From positions 1,612,001 to 1,676,000 of the forward strand of contig CP051187.1 in NCBI GenBank assembly GCA_038087035.1: 64,000 bases of DNA. The letters run 5' to 3'. The position numbers were made by a program, and so were the translations under genes. Shown here piece after piece: positions 1 to 8,712 of the stretch; the first letter of the stretch is position 1; the number at the start of each line of letters is the position of its first letter. The notes beneath the pieces are model-generated. The model was given only the letters and a program-made list of their open reading frames with translations, was not told the origin of the DNA and ran no database searches. Origin of the DNA: Gloeotrichia echinulata CP02. GTDB taxonomy: Bacteria; Cyanobacteriota; Cyanobacteriia; Cyanobacteriales; Nostocaceae.

Positions 1-590
1 GGCGAACCCCCCAGCCAATACTGAAAACTGAGCATGAAATTTCTAGCATCCTGTGCTTTGTCAATGGGGAGAAACTTCAGCACTTGGGGGAGTGTTCGCA
101 GCAGCTTCAGCATTCCATCTTGGAATCCCGCACCGGATTTTTCCTTGCGTTTCCGCATGAATTGTGCTATGACACTCTTAGATTGCCCCAACTGTGCCAA
201 AGAAAAGCTACCCATTTTGTTTAGGCGCATCACTTCAGGCATCGAAGGGAAGACAACCGAAACATCTAAGCGATCGCGGTATGGTTCTACTGCTGCTACT
301 ACTTTTTGTGCTAAGTCTTCGATAAAAATCAGTGAAGCTATGAATATATTAGCACTCTCCATATCCCGCTGGAACTCCTTGTAGTTCTCAGGATCTCGGA
401 GTTCTTCAATCAAATAACCACTGATTTCAATCGCCAGGTTGGGATGGTTAGAGTTAATCGTGCGAACTGCTTGCGACAATGCACTCTGGTACTGGGACTC
501 AAGCACGACATAGACCACCTTGATTAAATTACGTCCGCGTAAGTTATCAGGCGCAATATGACGAATGGTGGACTTGACGTGGGTGAACAT
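1..590 (-). CDS. chlH: Magnesium chelatase subunit H, N-terminal part (gene runs off the left edge)
   Basis: ChlH is the large porphyrin-binding subunit that inserts Mg2+ into protoporphyrin IX together with ChlI and ChlD, the first committed step to chlorophyll. Reading the minus strand from ATG at 590 gives MFTHVKSTIRHIAPDNLRGR, then the conserved N-terminal segments VVYVVLESQYQSAL, NLAIEISGYLIEELRDP and SANIFIASLIFIEDLAQKV. These match the ChlH N-terminus strongly. A good ribosome site (AAAGGAG) ends 8-9 bases before this ATG. About 196 of the usual ~1330 residues are present, and the rest lies left of the window. The gene stands alone, with no chlI or chlD nearby. The identification comes from memory of the family; the frame and start are seen directly. 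Confidence 0.93.
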   Translation of the reverse strand, partial: MFTHVKSTIRHIAPDNLRGRNLIKVVYVVLESQYQSALSQAVRTINSNHPNLAIEISGYLIEELRDPENYKEFQRDMESANIFIASLIFIEDLAQKVVAAVEPYRDRLDVSVVFPSMPEVMRLNKMGSFSLAQLGQSKSVIAQFMRKRKEKSGAGFQDGMLKLLRTLPQVLKFLPIDKAQDARNFMLSFQYWLGGS

Positions 591-752
591 GCAGATAAGC
601 TCCTTTGATGCGAGTTCTCTAGTGGAAGTTTTGGACGGCTAATGCTGTCCAATGTGAATTTTTTTTGATTTGGCACTATGAGTTTTTTATCAGAAAATGC
701 TTACAAAATACCGATTTTGTGGTCTATCTGACACAAATCGATATAAAAAACG

Positions 753-774
753 CAAGATTTGTTAACAAATCTTG
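753..774. promoter_or_regulatory. Perfect 22-bp palindrome upstream of chlH
   Basis: The half-sites CAAGATTTGTT and AACAAATCTTG form a perfect inverted repeat about 165 bases upstream of the chlH start. On the minus strand it is followed by a T-run (CGTTTTTTATAT), so it could be an operator, a terminator for leftward transcription, or an attenuator in the chlH leader. The surrounding 600-880 stretch is AT-rich and otherwise shows no gene. Confidence 0.4.
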
Positions 775-886
775 ACTTTTGTTAAAAGTGATTACTCATT
801 TTTTTGTTAACTTTAGTTAAATCACTAATTAGCTATTTAGTCATTTATGAGTTTATAAAACCGATCTTAGATGATTTTTATCTCAC

Positions 887-959
887 GCATTCGCGGAGCG
901 TCTGTCTTTGCTACGCAACGCTACCGCGAACGACACGCTTCGCGAACGTAGAGAAGGCG
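887..959. repeat. 73-bp dispersed GC-rich repeat, copy 1
   Basis: This block begins GCATTCGCGGAGCGTCTG and ends GAGAAGGCG. It recurs with a few substitutions at 60093-60165 at exactly the same length. Shorter pieces (CTACGCGAACG-like) occur near 11140, 28170, 47760 and 52100. No coding potential was recognised. Confidence 0.8.
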
Positions 960-971
960 TGAAATATAAAG

Positions 972-1097
972 CAATACAGTTCAGTTAGGCTCGAATGATA
1001 TACACTTACGGGGCACGGCATCCAAAATTTTTTCTTCTAATGACAATTTTATTCGTGCCGTGCCCCTACGACAATTTTCCTTAACTGAACTATATTG
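972..1097. mobile_element. 126-bp MITE, TACAGTTCAGTTA family, copy 1
   Basis: The terminal inverted repeats are CAATACAGTTCAGTTA on the left and TTAACTGAACTATATTG on the right. An internal stem carries GGGGCACGGCA and TGCCGTGCCCC arms. The same element occurs at 10422-10544 (inverted), 20931-21056 (same orientation) and 60217-60342 (inverted). The TA(CAG...CTG)TA ends suggest a Tc1/IS630-type mini-element inserting at TA; that is inference. No transposase for it lies in this window. Confidence 0.82.
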
Positions 1098-1203
1098 AGA
1101 TATAAAGATGTGGTTCATTTACCTGAAAACCGCTGTAACGATTTCATCCCGCAATTCTGTAACTGCGTAGAATGTTTATCGAAGGGTCACGCACCCTACG
1201 ATT

Positions 1204-1806
1204 CTAAGCTTTCTGCACCATCCAAACTAACATCCCCAACAATATTTCCACTGGGGGAACGGTATAATCATTCAAATCAATACTCAATGTTTGTCCTTCT
1301 AATTTCAAAAATCGCCAAGCCGTACCGCTGGTGACGCTGCCATAAATTGTCTTAATTGGGATATGATTAATTTCATTAAATTTTTGTGCAGCAATCATTT
1401 CTGCTGCACATTGACCTAGACCTGGTTTTAAATCACCTTTTTTGGCTTCAATAATTACGATTACGGGAGCTTCAATAAATATTTGTTCGGGTGAGCGGCT
1501 AATTAAAAAATCACATACTCCACTTAAGCCTAACTCCGATGCGACGGTGAAATCTTCACCGGAAAAAAAGCTGATTTTTCGTTCGAGAATTTTCCGAACT
1601 TCTACGAGAATAGGACTAATAATTAACTCTGAGCGAGCTTTTTCTGAACCTGTGGCTGTTGCTATTGGTAGTCCTTCGTTTAATGCTTCTTTGAGGTAAA
1701 TACTAGGTTCTATGGATTGGGTTTCCGGTAGAAAGCGTCCGTTTTCAACTGTAGTTAAGTTAAAGTCACGTTTGACTTTTGATAGAGAGAAGTCGCTATA
1801 AGCCAT
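1204..1806 (-). CDS. PD-(D/E)XK-superfamily protein of unknown role
   Basis: The product is a 200-residue soluble protein without signal or membrane segment. Residues ~95-130 contain GVCDFLI followed by the strand VIVIIEAKKGD, the D...ExK layout of the PD-(D/E)XK nuclease fold. Similar small proteins are frequent and often multicopy in filamentous cyanobacteria and are usually left as hypothetical. The ATG at 1806 opens MAYSDFSLSKVKRDF, a typical start for this group. The gene is monocistronic, between a MITE and a tandem duplication. Nuclease activity is inferred from the motif only; a degenerate non-catalytic version is possible. Confidence 0.75.
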   Translation of the reverse strand: MAYSDFSLSKVKRDFNLTTVENGRFLPETQSIEPSIYLKEALNEGLPIATATGSEKARSELIISPILVEVRKILERKISFFSGEDFTVASELGLSGVCDFLISRSPEQIFIEAPVIVIIEAKKGDLKPGLGQCAAEMIAAQKFNEINHIPIKTIYGSVTSGTAWRFLKLEGQTLSIDLNDYTVPPVEILLGMLVWMVQKA

Positions 1807-1857
1807 GATAATTAATTTGGCGCAAATAATCCGGCTTTGATGAATAATGGGTTGATG

Positions 1858-2030
1858 GTAAATAGATCCGCGCTTTGCTAGGGTTTAGCAGTGCTAAACC
1901 CCTACAAAAGATGTAATTTTATTATAGACATACAGCGTTTTTCGGGTAAATGAAGTAAATAGATCCGCGCTTTGCTAGGGTTTAGCAGTGCTAAACCCCT
2001 ACAAAAGATGTAATTTTATTATAGACATAC
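1858..2030. repeat. 76-bp unit repeated twice (97-bp period) with GTAGGGG-type hairpin
   Basis: The unit GTAAATAGATCCGCGC...ATTATAGACATAC occurs at 1858-1933 and 1955-2030, separated by 21 bases. Each unit contains the palindrome GGGTTTAGCA/TGCTAAACCC ending in CTAC. This is another version of the GTAG-prefixed hairpins seen all over the window. Confidence 0.8.
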
Positions 2031-2048
2031 TTCGTTTCAGTTCTGGTA

Positions 2049-2807
2049 TTATTTAGGTTTGGTGAGTAGCCAACCTAAACCAATAAATCCCAGGGTGACA
2101 AGGATGCTGATAATTAAGGAAGCGTAAAAGGGATGGGGTGGGTTGTTAGGAGATATGGCTACTAGGGGTTGATTGATTTTGTCGATGTGTTGGACGACGA
2201 CGCCAGAAATAATTGCGCCACCACCAAAGCCGATACCTAATATTTGAATCGTGTTTTCTAAAGAGCGATCGCGCTCGGTTTGTTCTATTTCTACTATACC
2301 GCGAATTGTGTCTATAGCTTGACCTAATAACGCGGAACCGTGGCGAAAATAACCCAAGTCGGCGCTGATTTGTTGTTGGAAAAACAGACAATTTCTTTGG
2401 CTGAAGTTTTCTAAAAAGCTGATATCTTCACCATTTGGTATTATACCACGAATTTGTTCTAATCTCTCGGCGTAGTTATTGGCATTAATCGCAATTGTAT
2501 TTTGATATTCTTCTAGATTTCGCAGCAGGCGCGTATATGTTAATGCTAGTTGTGGTAAGGCTTTTAGCTGTTGTTTTAAATCAGTTAAATCGGCGGCTCT
2601 ACTAGATTGCTTGTTGTCTAATTTAGGTACTTGATCAATTGTCGTTTCTATTTGGCGATAGGCTTTATCTAGTTGTTTATAAATCTCTCTACTGTCTTTG
2701 TATGCTTTGACTGCTTTGGTGCGAAAGAAAAATAAATCTAATAACGTTTGATAACTTTTATTAAAGTTAATATCTGCTTGTTCATCAGCAAATAGCCAAA
2801 TTAACAC
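2049..2807 (-). pseudogene. C-terminal remnant of a membrane-anchored hypothetical protein
   Basis: The frame encodes 252 residues. The middle is rich in heptad-like helices (residues ~20-110 and 120-190). The C-terminus has two hydrophobic segments, a glycine-rich one near ILGIGFGGGAIISGV and one near ASLIISILVTLGFIGLGWLL, and it ends in LLTKPK. The open frame continues upstream past the weak GTG at 2807 and reads ...TQLAKYQHV straight out of the end of the MITE at 2829-3024. The original N-terminus is therefore probably missing. It could still be expressed from GTG. I do not recognise the family. It lies just downstream of the truncated CHAT gene, and material between the two genes seems to have been lost. 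Confidence 0.55.
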
Positions 2808-2828
2808 GTGCTGGTATTTAGCTAATTG

Positions 2829-3024
2829 GGTTCTTGCGTACTTAGCGTGCTAAATATGTTGAAAAATAAGCTTGAACTCCTTGCTGGGATAAGATGACAG
2901 CCATTATTTACTGCCTTTTAGGTCTGATGATTAAAATTTTGGCTATAAGCGCCTGTAAGCCTTGATTTTAAAACAAAGTTATCGACTGTAATTAAAAATT
3001 TAGCACGTTAAGTACGCAAGAACC
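2829..3024. mobile_element. 196-bp non-autonomous ISL3-type MITE, copy 1
   Basis: The ends GGTTCTTGCGTACTTAGCG and CACGTTAAGTACGCAAGAACC are near-perfect inverted repeats. They match the ends of the full IS at 13415-14711 (GGTTCTTGGGTACTTAGCG / CACGCTAAGTACGCAAGAGCC). A second 196-bp copy lies at 54348-54543 with related interior, including CGCCTGTAAGCCTTG in inverse orientation. No 8-bp target duplication is visible (GCTAATTG against GCCATTGT), which suggests decay or a deletion between two copies. The element supplies the stop codon of the CHAT gene. Confidence 0.85.
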
Positions 3025-5395
3025 GCCATTGTTGAGTAGCATTCAAGGCTAAAGGCACATTATATGTATAATTTGGCAATATTTCATAAAACTTAATCAT
3101 CAATAAAGCTGTGTGAAAGTCGCTGACTGCCCATAAACTACTAATTATATTGGTAGCACCAGCATGGATAAAGCCACTGCTTAAACCTATATATTCATCG
3201 CTGTTATTCCTAAAATCAATTAAGCCTGTTTCGCAAGCAGAAAGAGTCACAAGACCGCATTTATTTAAGTTTAATTTAAAGATATCCTCTAGCGTCAGGC
3301 ATTTATCTAAGTTAATTGTGGTTTGCTCATCCACTCGCAGATAGCGGGATGGGTTGCTATTGGCTGGAATATCAGAACTCTTCGCACCTGCTAAGGCTAA
3401 ACCAGATTTTAAGGGAGTCTGGAAATTAAAATATCCGTGACAAGAAAAATGCAGCCATTGAGAATTGCGGAAGTTTTGCACAGTTGAGGTTTCTGTTAAT
3501 GCTTCTTTGCTTGCTTGGTGATGTTTAAGGACTTGTTTAGGTCGAAAGTCAGCCGCGATTGTTTCGACTTCGATATCAGCAAATTGTAAATCATTGGTGG
3601 GGTTTTGAATTGCAAACAGGTCGCTACGTTGATTTAACCCGACCCTAACCCTCTGTTGAGCAAAGCGCAATAATTGACAGCTAGGTGCATAACTCACACC
3701 ACCAGGGAATTTATCAATTAGATATTCTCGTGTTGCGGAGTCAATAGATAGAGGTAAAGCGTGGAGAGGAAATAAATGTAGGTAAAGATGGGGAATTAAA
3801 ATCAGCTTTTGGCAATGTTTTGGTACTAAATTGACAATTTGATTGAGGTGGAGTATTGGCGCTAGTTCGGTAAGTAGATTATTTAGCTCAAATTGCCATT
3901 GTTTTTTATCTTGGCTGTAAAGTTGTAGATATTTATCATTCCAATTTGCGAGGTTTGCTAAATCTGCTTCATCAGAACGCCAGATGATTGGCTGATTGTT
4001 GTCGCGGGTGATGATGAAAGCGCGAAAACAATCATTAAAAATGTACCACTGGATAATTACTGTTTCGCTGTCTAAGAGGTTTTGAATTTGTGGAAACTTG
4101 ATGCTGCTACCAACCGGCAAATTTTCTGGATTGGCTAAGGCTTTAGTTAACAGTTCTACTAAATTGCGGGTTTTGCTGCGTTCAATATATTCTATGGCTT
4201 CGGTGTCTCTTCCCAATTCTAAACACACTTCCACCATGCGGCGATAAAGTTTGTTCCATTCTTCAGCTTGTTTGCGCTTGGCTTCTTCCCCAGAAACAAT
4301 TTCACCCCGCAAAGCTTCGACTGTTTCTATCGCCTGAATAAAAGTATTGTAAGCTAAGTTAAATTCTCTTTCGTCTTGGTATAACCAACCGAGATTTAAC
4401 AAAGTTTCTGCATTGTTTTGCGGAAAGGCGCTGCGGGTATATACTTCAAGTGCTGCTGAATAAGCGGCGATCGCCATTTCAATATTCTCGGCTCGTTCTC
4501 CTAATATTCTGTCACCGTAAGCAGCACCCAAATTATTTTGCGTACCAGCCCATTTTTCAGGAAAGGCGCTGCGGGTATAAACTTCTAGTGCTGCTGAATA
4601 AGCGGCGATCGCCATTTCAATATTCTCGGCTCGTTCTCCCAATATTCTGTTACCGTAAGCAACACCCAAATTATTTTGCGTCATCGCCCATTTTTCAGGA
4701 AAGGCGCTGCGGGTTCTTACGAATAGTGCTGCTGAATAAGCGGCGATCGCCATTTCAATATTCTCGGCTCGTTCTCCTAATATTCTGTCACGGTAAGCAG
4801 TCCCCAAATTATTTTGCGTCGTCGCCCATTTTTCAGGAAAGGCGCTGCGGGTTCTTACGAATAGTGCTGCTGAATAAGCGGCGATCGCCATTTCAATATT
4901 CTCGGCTCGTTCTCCTAATATTCTGACACGGTGAGCAGCACCCAAATTATTTTGCGTCGTCGCCCAATTTACAGGAAAGGCGCTGCGGGTATAAACTGTG
5001 AGGGCGATTTCGTAGCCAGTGATAGCAATTTCCATGTTACTGGCTTTGCTACCCAAGGGAAATTGCTGAATCAGATTACTAAAATTAACAATATCTGCAG
5101 CGATGTCTGTTACTGTCTCTGGTTTTGCTTCTGCTAGGAGATTTGTTAACCAATCGCGCCATAATTCTGCAAAAATATGATTGAGTTTATCGGTGTTGGC
5201 TGCCAGTAAGGGGTAAATTACTTGAGCATCGCCGTTGCTTTGTGATGTTTTGAGCAGTATTTCTTGTAAAAATGCCACGTAAGTCTCTATATCATCTTGG
5301 CTGATAGGCGTAGTTTCTCTTTGTCTTGGAGCCGGTTGAGAAGGCAAAGTTACTAGACTGACCAAATTTCTGAGCCAATTTAAGATTCGCTTCAT
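3008..5395 (-). CDS. TPR-repeat CHAT-domain protease-like protein, C-terminus cut by a MITE
   Basis: CHAT domains are caspase/separase-like peptidases used in bacterial signalling and immunity, often with TPR sensor repeats. Of 795 residues, ~1-120 are helical and ~115-350 contain five TPR-like repeats of 46 residues with the core AENIEMAIAAYSAAL. A further helical section leads to the CHAT domain at ~470-795. The catalytic His is in HFSCHGYF and the Cys in LSACETGL. The repeats keep an exact 138-bp DNA period (marker GGAAAGGCG at 4422, 4560, 4698, 4836 and 4974), so they are recently expanded. The natural C-terminal tail after ALNATQQW is missing: the last residues RFLRT and the stop are encoded by the MITE end. 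The catalytic core looks intact, so activity is possible. Start: ATG at 5395. Confidence 0.88.
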   Translation of the reverse strand: MKRILNWLRNLVSLVTLPSQPAPRQRETTPISQDDIETYVAFLQEILLKTSQSNGDAQVIYPLLAANTDKLNHIFAELWRDWLTNLLAEAKPETVTDIAADIVNFSNLIQQFPLGSKASNMEIAITGYEIALTVYTRSAFPVNWATTQNNLGAAHRVRILGERAENIEMAIAAYSAALFVRTRSAFPEKWATTQNNLGTAYRDRILGERAENIEMAIAAYSAALFVRTRSAFPEKWAMTQNNLGVAYGNRILGERAENIEMAIAAYSAALEVYTRSAFPEKWAGTQNNLGAAYGDRILGERAENIEMAIAAYSAALEVYTRSAFPQNNAETLLNLGWLYQDEREFNLAYNTFIQAIETVEALRGEIVSGEEAKRKQAEEWNKLYRRMVEVCLELGRDTEAIEYIERSKTRNLVELLTKALANPENLPVGSSIKFPQIQNLLDSETVIIQWYIFNDCFRAFIITRDNNQPIIWRSDEADLANLANWNDKYLQLYSQDKKQWQFELNNLLTELAPILHLNQIVNLVPKHCQKLILIPHLYLHLFPLHALPLSIDSATREYLIDKFPGGVSYAPSCQLLRFAQQRVRVGLNQRSDLFAIQNPTNDLQFADIEVETIAADFRPKQVLKHHQASKEALTETSTVQNFRNSQWLHFSCHGYFNFQTPLKSGLALAGAKSSDIPANSNPSRYLRVDEQTTINLDKCLTLEDIFKLNLNKCGLVTLSACETGLIDFRNNSDEYIGLSSGFIHAGATNIISSLWAVSDFHTALLMIKFYEILPNYTYNVPLALNATQQWRFLRT

Positions 5396-5415
5396 GTTCT
5401 CTTCTCAAGAAAATC

Positions 5416-5957
5416 CCCACAAATAAATTATTCCCCGTTCCGTTAATTAGTGATAAGACTGCTGCGGCGTTTAGTTCAAAATCCGCCAAGATGATCTTCC
5501 CTGAACTTACTATATATGCCTACACCTTTTCCATTATCTATATAGTATCATGTCAAGATATTCTCTTGTCAAGGGAATTCCGGCGTTGCATAATTGCGGG
5601 ATGAAATCGTTAAATTCAACTTTGAAAACTCTTCCTCTTTGCGCCTTTGCGCCTTTGCGTGAGACAAAAATCATCCCATTAATCAGCAACGCCCGAATTC
5701 CCACAAATAAATTATTTTCCGTTCCCTTAATTAGTGATCAAACTGGTGCGGCGTTACAGCAGTTTTCACACAATAACGATACTCTCCGGGCACAGCAGTG
5801 CTGTGCCCCTACGAATATCTGTGGTTTCATTAACTGAAAACGGCTGTAAGTTCAAAATCCGTGAAGATGATGTTCCCTGAACTTACTATATATGCCCACA
5901 CCTTTTCCATTATCTATATAATATCATGTCAAGATATTCTCTTGTCAAGGGAATTCC
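5416..5957. repeat. ~165-bp direct duplication, one copy with an insertion (empty/filled site)
   Basis: Block one spans 5416-5581 and block two 5700-5957. Both start CCCACAAATAAATTATT and end in a 108-bp near-identical part (5474-5581 and 5850-5957) with TGTCAAGATATTCTCTTGTC. Block two is split by a 96-bp element at 5754-5849, whereas block one runs straight through (GCGGCGTTTAGTTCAAAA). A third CCCACAAATAAATTATT starts at 5956. The 5396-6374 gap holds this duplication and the next two entries, and no gene. Confidence 0.85.
5754..5849. mobile_element. 96-bp MITE with TTACAGC...GCTGTAA ends, copy 1
   Basis: The ends are TTACAGCAGTTTTCA and TGAAAACGGCTGTAA, with an internal GGGCACAGCAGTGCTGTGCCCCTAC hairpin. 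Comparison with the uninterrupted duplicate at 5466-5480 places the insertion at a TA dinucleotide. Sister copies lie at 46602-46698 and 54162-54259. Confidence 0.8.
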
Positions 5958-6020
5958 CACAAATAAATTATTCCCAGTTTTCATAAAAACAGAACCTACT
6001 CTCCGGGCACAATAATAATT

Positions 6021-6083
6021 GTAGGGTGCGTGACGCAGCGATAAATATTCTACGTAGTCACAAGACTTGTGGCGTCACGCACC
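6021..6083. repeat. GTAGGGTGCGT-type inverted repeat
   Basis: GTAGGGTGCGTGACGC at 6021-6036 pairs with GCGTCACGCACC at 6072-6083. Related hairpins occur at 27780-27842, 46547-46591 and 60802-60867, and a half copy ends near 1196. They share the GTAGGG prefix with the other palindrome families in the window. Confidence 0.7.
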
Positions 6084-6136
6084 ATTCTTTAAATGTGACA
6101 CGGAAGTAAGTCCTAAAAAAATTAGATTGTAAACAT

Positions 6137-6304
6137 CGTAAGGTTATGAACAAATGTCGTAAGGTTTTGAACAAACGTCGTAGCGTTATGAACAAATGTC
6201 GTAGCATTATGAACAAATGTCGTAGCGTTATGAACAAACGTCGTAAGGTTTTGAACAAATGTCGTAAGGTTTTGAACAAACGTCGTAAGGTTTTGAACAA
6301 ATGT
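6137..6304. repeat. 8 x 21-bp tandem repeat
   Basis: The unit is CGTAAGGTTATGAACAAATGT with T/C, G/C and A/T variants, repeated eight times. The period is a multiple of three, so open frames run through it on both strands and look like arginine/lysine-rich peptides; I regard those as artefacts. It ends about 70 bases before the Rpn-family gene. Confidence 0.88.
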
Positions 6305-6374
6305 CGTAATTTTGCAGAAAACGGGAATGCTTTGCTGGAAGATATCAGTATAATCACATTTTCAGCATCAACCC

Positions 6375-7214
6375 TTGAGCTACGACAACACCTGCAAATA
6401 CCTCGCCGAAACCTACCCCGCCGAATTTGCTAGATGGTTACTAGCATCTGACACATCAGATATCCAGGTACTCAAAACCGAACTGAACCTAGAACCAATT
6501 CGCGCCGACTCGGTGACATTCCTGCAAATTCCCAATCAAATCCTGCATTTAGAGTTTCAAACCACACCCAAATCCACACCACCACTCGACTTCCGAATGC
6601 TGGATTATTACACCAAACTCAAACGCCAATACTGGTGCGACATTGAGCAGGTGTTAATATTTCTACAACAGACATCCGCTCCCATCGCTTTTGGGACAGA
6701 GTATGTAGATAAAAACACCGTACACAGATATCGAGTCATTCGCTTATGGGAACAAGATCCAGCACCACTGCTAGCTAACCCCGCACTTTTACCACTGGCG
6801 ACATTAGCCAAAAGCGACACACCCCAAGCATTATTAGAGCAAGTCGCCGCCGCTGTCGATATGATTGAAGAAACAGAATCGCGACGGAATATATCAGCTT
6901 GCGTACAAGTTCTAGCCGGCTTGCGGTTTGACAAAAATTTGATTACACAACTTTTCAGAGAGGATATTATGCAAGAATCTGTAATTTACCAAGATATTTT
7001 GCAAAAGGGAGAAGAACGAGGAAAGAAACAGGAGGCGCTACAACTGATTTTGCGTCAGTTAACACGTCGTTTCGGTGCAATTGCGCCGGAGACGGAACAG
7101 CAAATTCGTGCTTTAGCGATCGCTCAACTGGAAGATTTAGCTGAAGCGCTGTTAGATTTCACTAGTCAAGGTGATGTAATTAATTACTTGGGGAATATTT
7201 CGCCCATTCAATAG
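6375..7214 (+). CDS. Rpn-family PD-(D/E)XK nuclease / DUF4351 protein
   Basis: Rpn-family proteins (formerly transposase_31) are DNA endonuclease-like recombination-promoting proteins that exist in many copies in cyanobacteria. The 279-residue product begins SYDNTCKYLAETYPAEFARWLL from a TTG start at 6375, the expected N-terminus of the group. Residues ~40-75 (IRADSVTFL, then ILHLEFQT) give the D...ExQ nuclease core. The C-terminal ~60 residues (ALQLILRQLTRRFG...LAEALLDF) match the DUF4351 helical tail. The length is typical. No clear partner gene is seen. Confidence 0.85.
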   Translation: MSYDNTCKYLAETYPAEFARWLLASDTSDIQVLKTELNLEPIRADSVTFLQIPNQILHLEFQTTPKSTPPLDFRMLDYYTKLKRQYWCDIEQVLIFLQQTSAPIAFGTEYVDKNTVHRYRVIRLWEQDPAPLLANPALLPLATLAKSDTPQALLEQVAAAVDMIEETESRRNISACVQVLAGLRFDKNLITQLFREDIMQESVIYQDILQKGEERGKKQEALQLILRQLTRRFGAIAPETEQQIRALAIAQLEDLAEALLDFTSQGDVINYLGNISPIQ

Positions 7215-7253
7215 ACATCTTGCATCAGTTGTCAGGTAAATAGACAAGCGCTC

Positions 7254-7279
7254 AGGGCACGGCAATGCCGTGCCCCTAC
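7254..7279. repeat. GTAG-type REP palindrome
   Basis: AGGGCACGGCAATGCCGTGCC followed by CCTAC; read on the minus strand it is GTAGGGGCACGGCA paired with TGCCGTGCCCT. It belongs to the commonest palindrome family in the window. Confidence 0.75.
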
Positions 7280-7409
7280 TATATTTACAATCATTATGGC
7301 GAAATAACCTGATAATTACGGATTCGCGCCTAACATCACTAAAGTGTAGGAACGAAATAAGTAATACAAGCCTCTTGACTAATGACCCCTAAATCTTGAC
7401 GATTAAGTC

Positions 7410-8702
7410 ATGAATCAAGTTGATATTCTCATCCTCTCAAATGGCCCTGGGGAAGTAACCACCTGGGTACGCCCAGTAGTCAAGGCATTAAGGCAACAAT
7501 TAGGACATGACCGTGATTTAGTCAGAATTTCTGTAGTATTATCCCCTTGTCCAAATGCTAGTGGTAAAGAAGCTGCGATCGCACTTTCGTATCCCGAAGT
7601 TGATAGAGTACAGTCAGCAGAGCATTTTTGGCAATTCTTACTCTGGGGAAAAACTGTTGATAATTGGGACTTGCGAAGTCATGGTGTAGTTGTTTTCCTC
7701 GGCGGTGATCAACTATTTCCCGTGATTATTGGCAAAAAATTCGGTTATCGCACAGTAGTTTACGCCGAAATGGACGCCCGTTGGCACAGCTTAATCGACC
7801 GCTTTGGCGTCATGAACTCCAAAGTATCAGCCCGTGTTTCCCAGAAATATGCTCACAAATTTACCGTTGTCGGCGATTTGATGGTAGAATCCCAGGCGGT
7901 GATTGGGACAGAGACAGAAAATTCCGCCATAACTCCTCACTCCTCACTCAAAACCGAACTTATTGGTTTATTACCAGGGTCGAAAGCAGCAAAATTAACC
8001 CAAGGAGTACCCCTAGAGTTAGCCATTGCTGAATACATCCACGCCAAAAGACCCCAAACCAAGTTTGTGATTCCTGTAGCCCCAACTTTGGATTTACAAA
8101 CTTTAGCAAGTTTTGCTGATTCCCAAAAAAATCCTTTTGTCGAAACTTTTGGTTTGAGCGGTGCTACTTTAATTGTCCCAGAGGATGGTAGGGACACGGC
8201 ATTGCCTTGCCCCTACAAGCTGAAAACAGCAAAGGGCTTAATTGTCGAACTGTGCCAAGAACACCCCGCCTATGAATTATTATCCCAGTGCAGTATCTGT
8301 TTAACTACAGTCGGTGCAAACACGGCGGAACTTGGTGCCTTAGCATTACCGATGATTGTTTTGCTACCAACCCAACAACTTGACGCGATGCGTTCTTGGG
8401 ATGGTTTACTGGGGTTGTTAGCTAATTTACCAGGATTGGGTTCCACGTTTGCCAAAGTTATTAACTGGTTTTTCCTCAGACGCAAAGGTTTATTAGCTTG
8501 GCCCAATATCTGGGCACAAGAAGAAATTGTACCAGAACTTCTGGGACAACTTCAAGCCTCAGAAGTGGGCGAAATGGTCTTAGATTTTTTGGCTCATCCA
8601 CAAAAATTAGAGTCCATACGCGCCAAACTCCGCAGCACTAGAGGCGAAGCAGGCGCAGCACACAAGTTAGCCAGTTTAGTCAAGGAAGAGTTAGGAAGTT
8701 AG
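7410..8702 (+). CDS. Lipid-A-disaccharide synthase-related (LpxB-like) glycosyltransferase
   Basis: The product is a cyanobacterial protein distantly related to LpxB, a GT-B glycosyltransferase, with unknown acceptor. Of 430 residues, the N-terminus reads MNQVDILILSNGPGEVTTWV, a nucleotide-sugar enzyme start. Other markers are VVVFLGGDQLFPVIIGKK, LIGLLPGSKAAKLTQG and the C-terminal TTVGANTAELGALALPMIVLLPTQQLD. An in-frame piece EDGRDTALPCPYKLKT (near 8189-8216) is encoded by a REP-type palindrome inserted between two conserved segments. ATG at 7410. Monocistronic; a heptamer repeat follows immediately. Confidence 0.85.
   Translation: MNQVDILILSNGPGEVTTWVRPVVKALRQQLGHDRDLVRISVVLSPCPNASGKEAAIALSYPEVDRVQSAEHFWQFLLWGKTVDNWDLRSHGVVVFLGGDQLFPVIIGKKFGYRTVVYAEMDARWHSLIDRFGVMNSKVSARVSQKYAHKFTVVGDLMVESQAVIGTETENSAITPHSSLKTELIGLLPGSKAAKLTQGVPLELAIAEYIHAKRPQTKFVIPVAPTLDLQTLASFADSQKNPFVETFGLSGATLIVPEDGRDTALPCPYKLKTAKGLIVELCQEHPAYELLSQCSICLTTVGANTAELGALALPMIVLLPTQQLDAMRSWDGLLGLLANLPGLGSTFAKVINWFFLRRKGLLAWPNIWAQEEIVPELLGQLQASEVGEMVLDFLAHPQKLESIRAKLRSTRGEAGAAHKLASLVKEELGS
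8189..8216. repeat. REP-type palindrome inside the LpxB-like coding sequence
   Basis: TAGGGACACGGCATTGCC followed by TTGCCCCTAC is a slightly degenerate copy of the intergenic GTAGGGGCACGGCA hairpin and lies within the open frame. It adds roughly nine codons without breaking the frame. Confidence 0.65.
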
Positions 8703-8712
8703 GGTGATGGGG

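Noticed and set aside
4450..5137. Plus-strand repeat-rich open frames opposite the CHAT gene
   Set aside because: They are antisense shadows of the 138-bp TPR repeats.
6058..6433. Arg/Lys-rich proteins encoded on either strand of the 21-bp repeat
   Set aside because: The open frames exist only because the repeat period is divisible by three; no ribosome sites and no natural composition.
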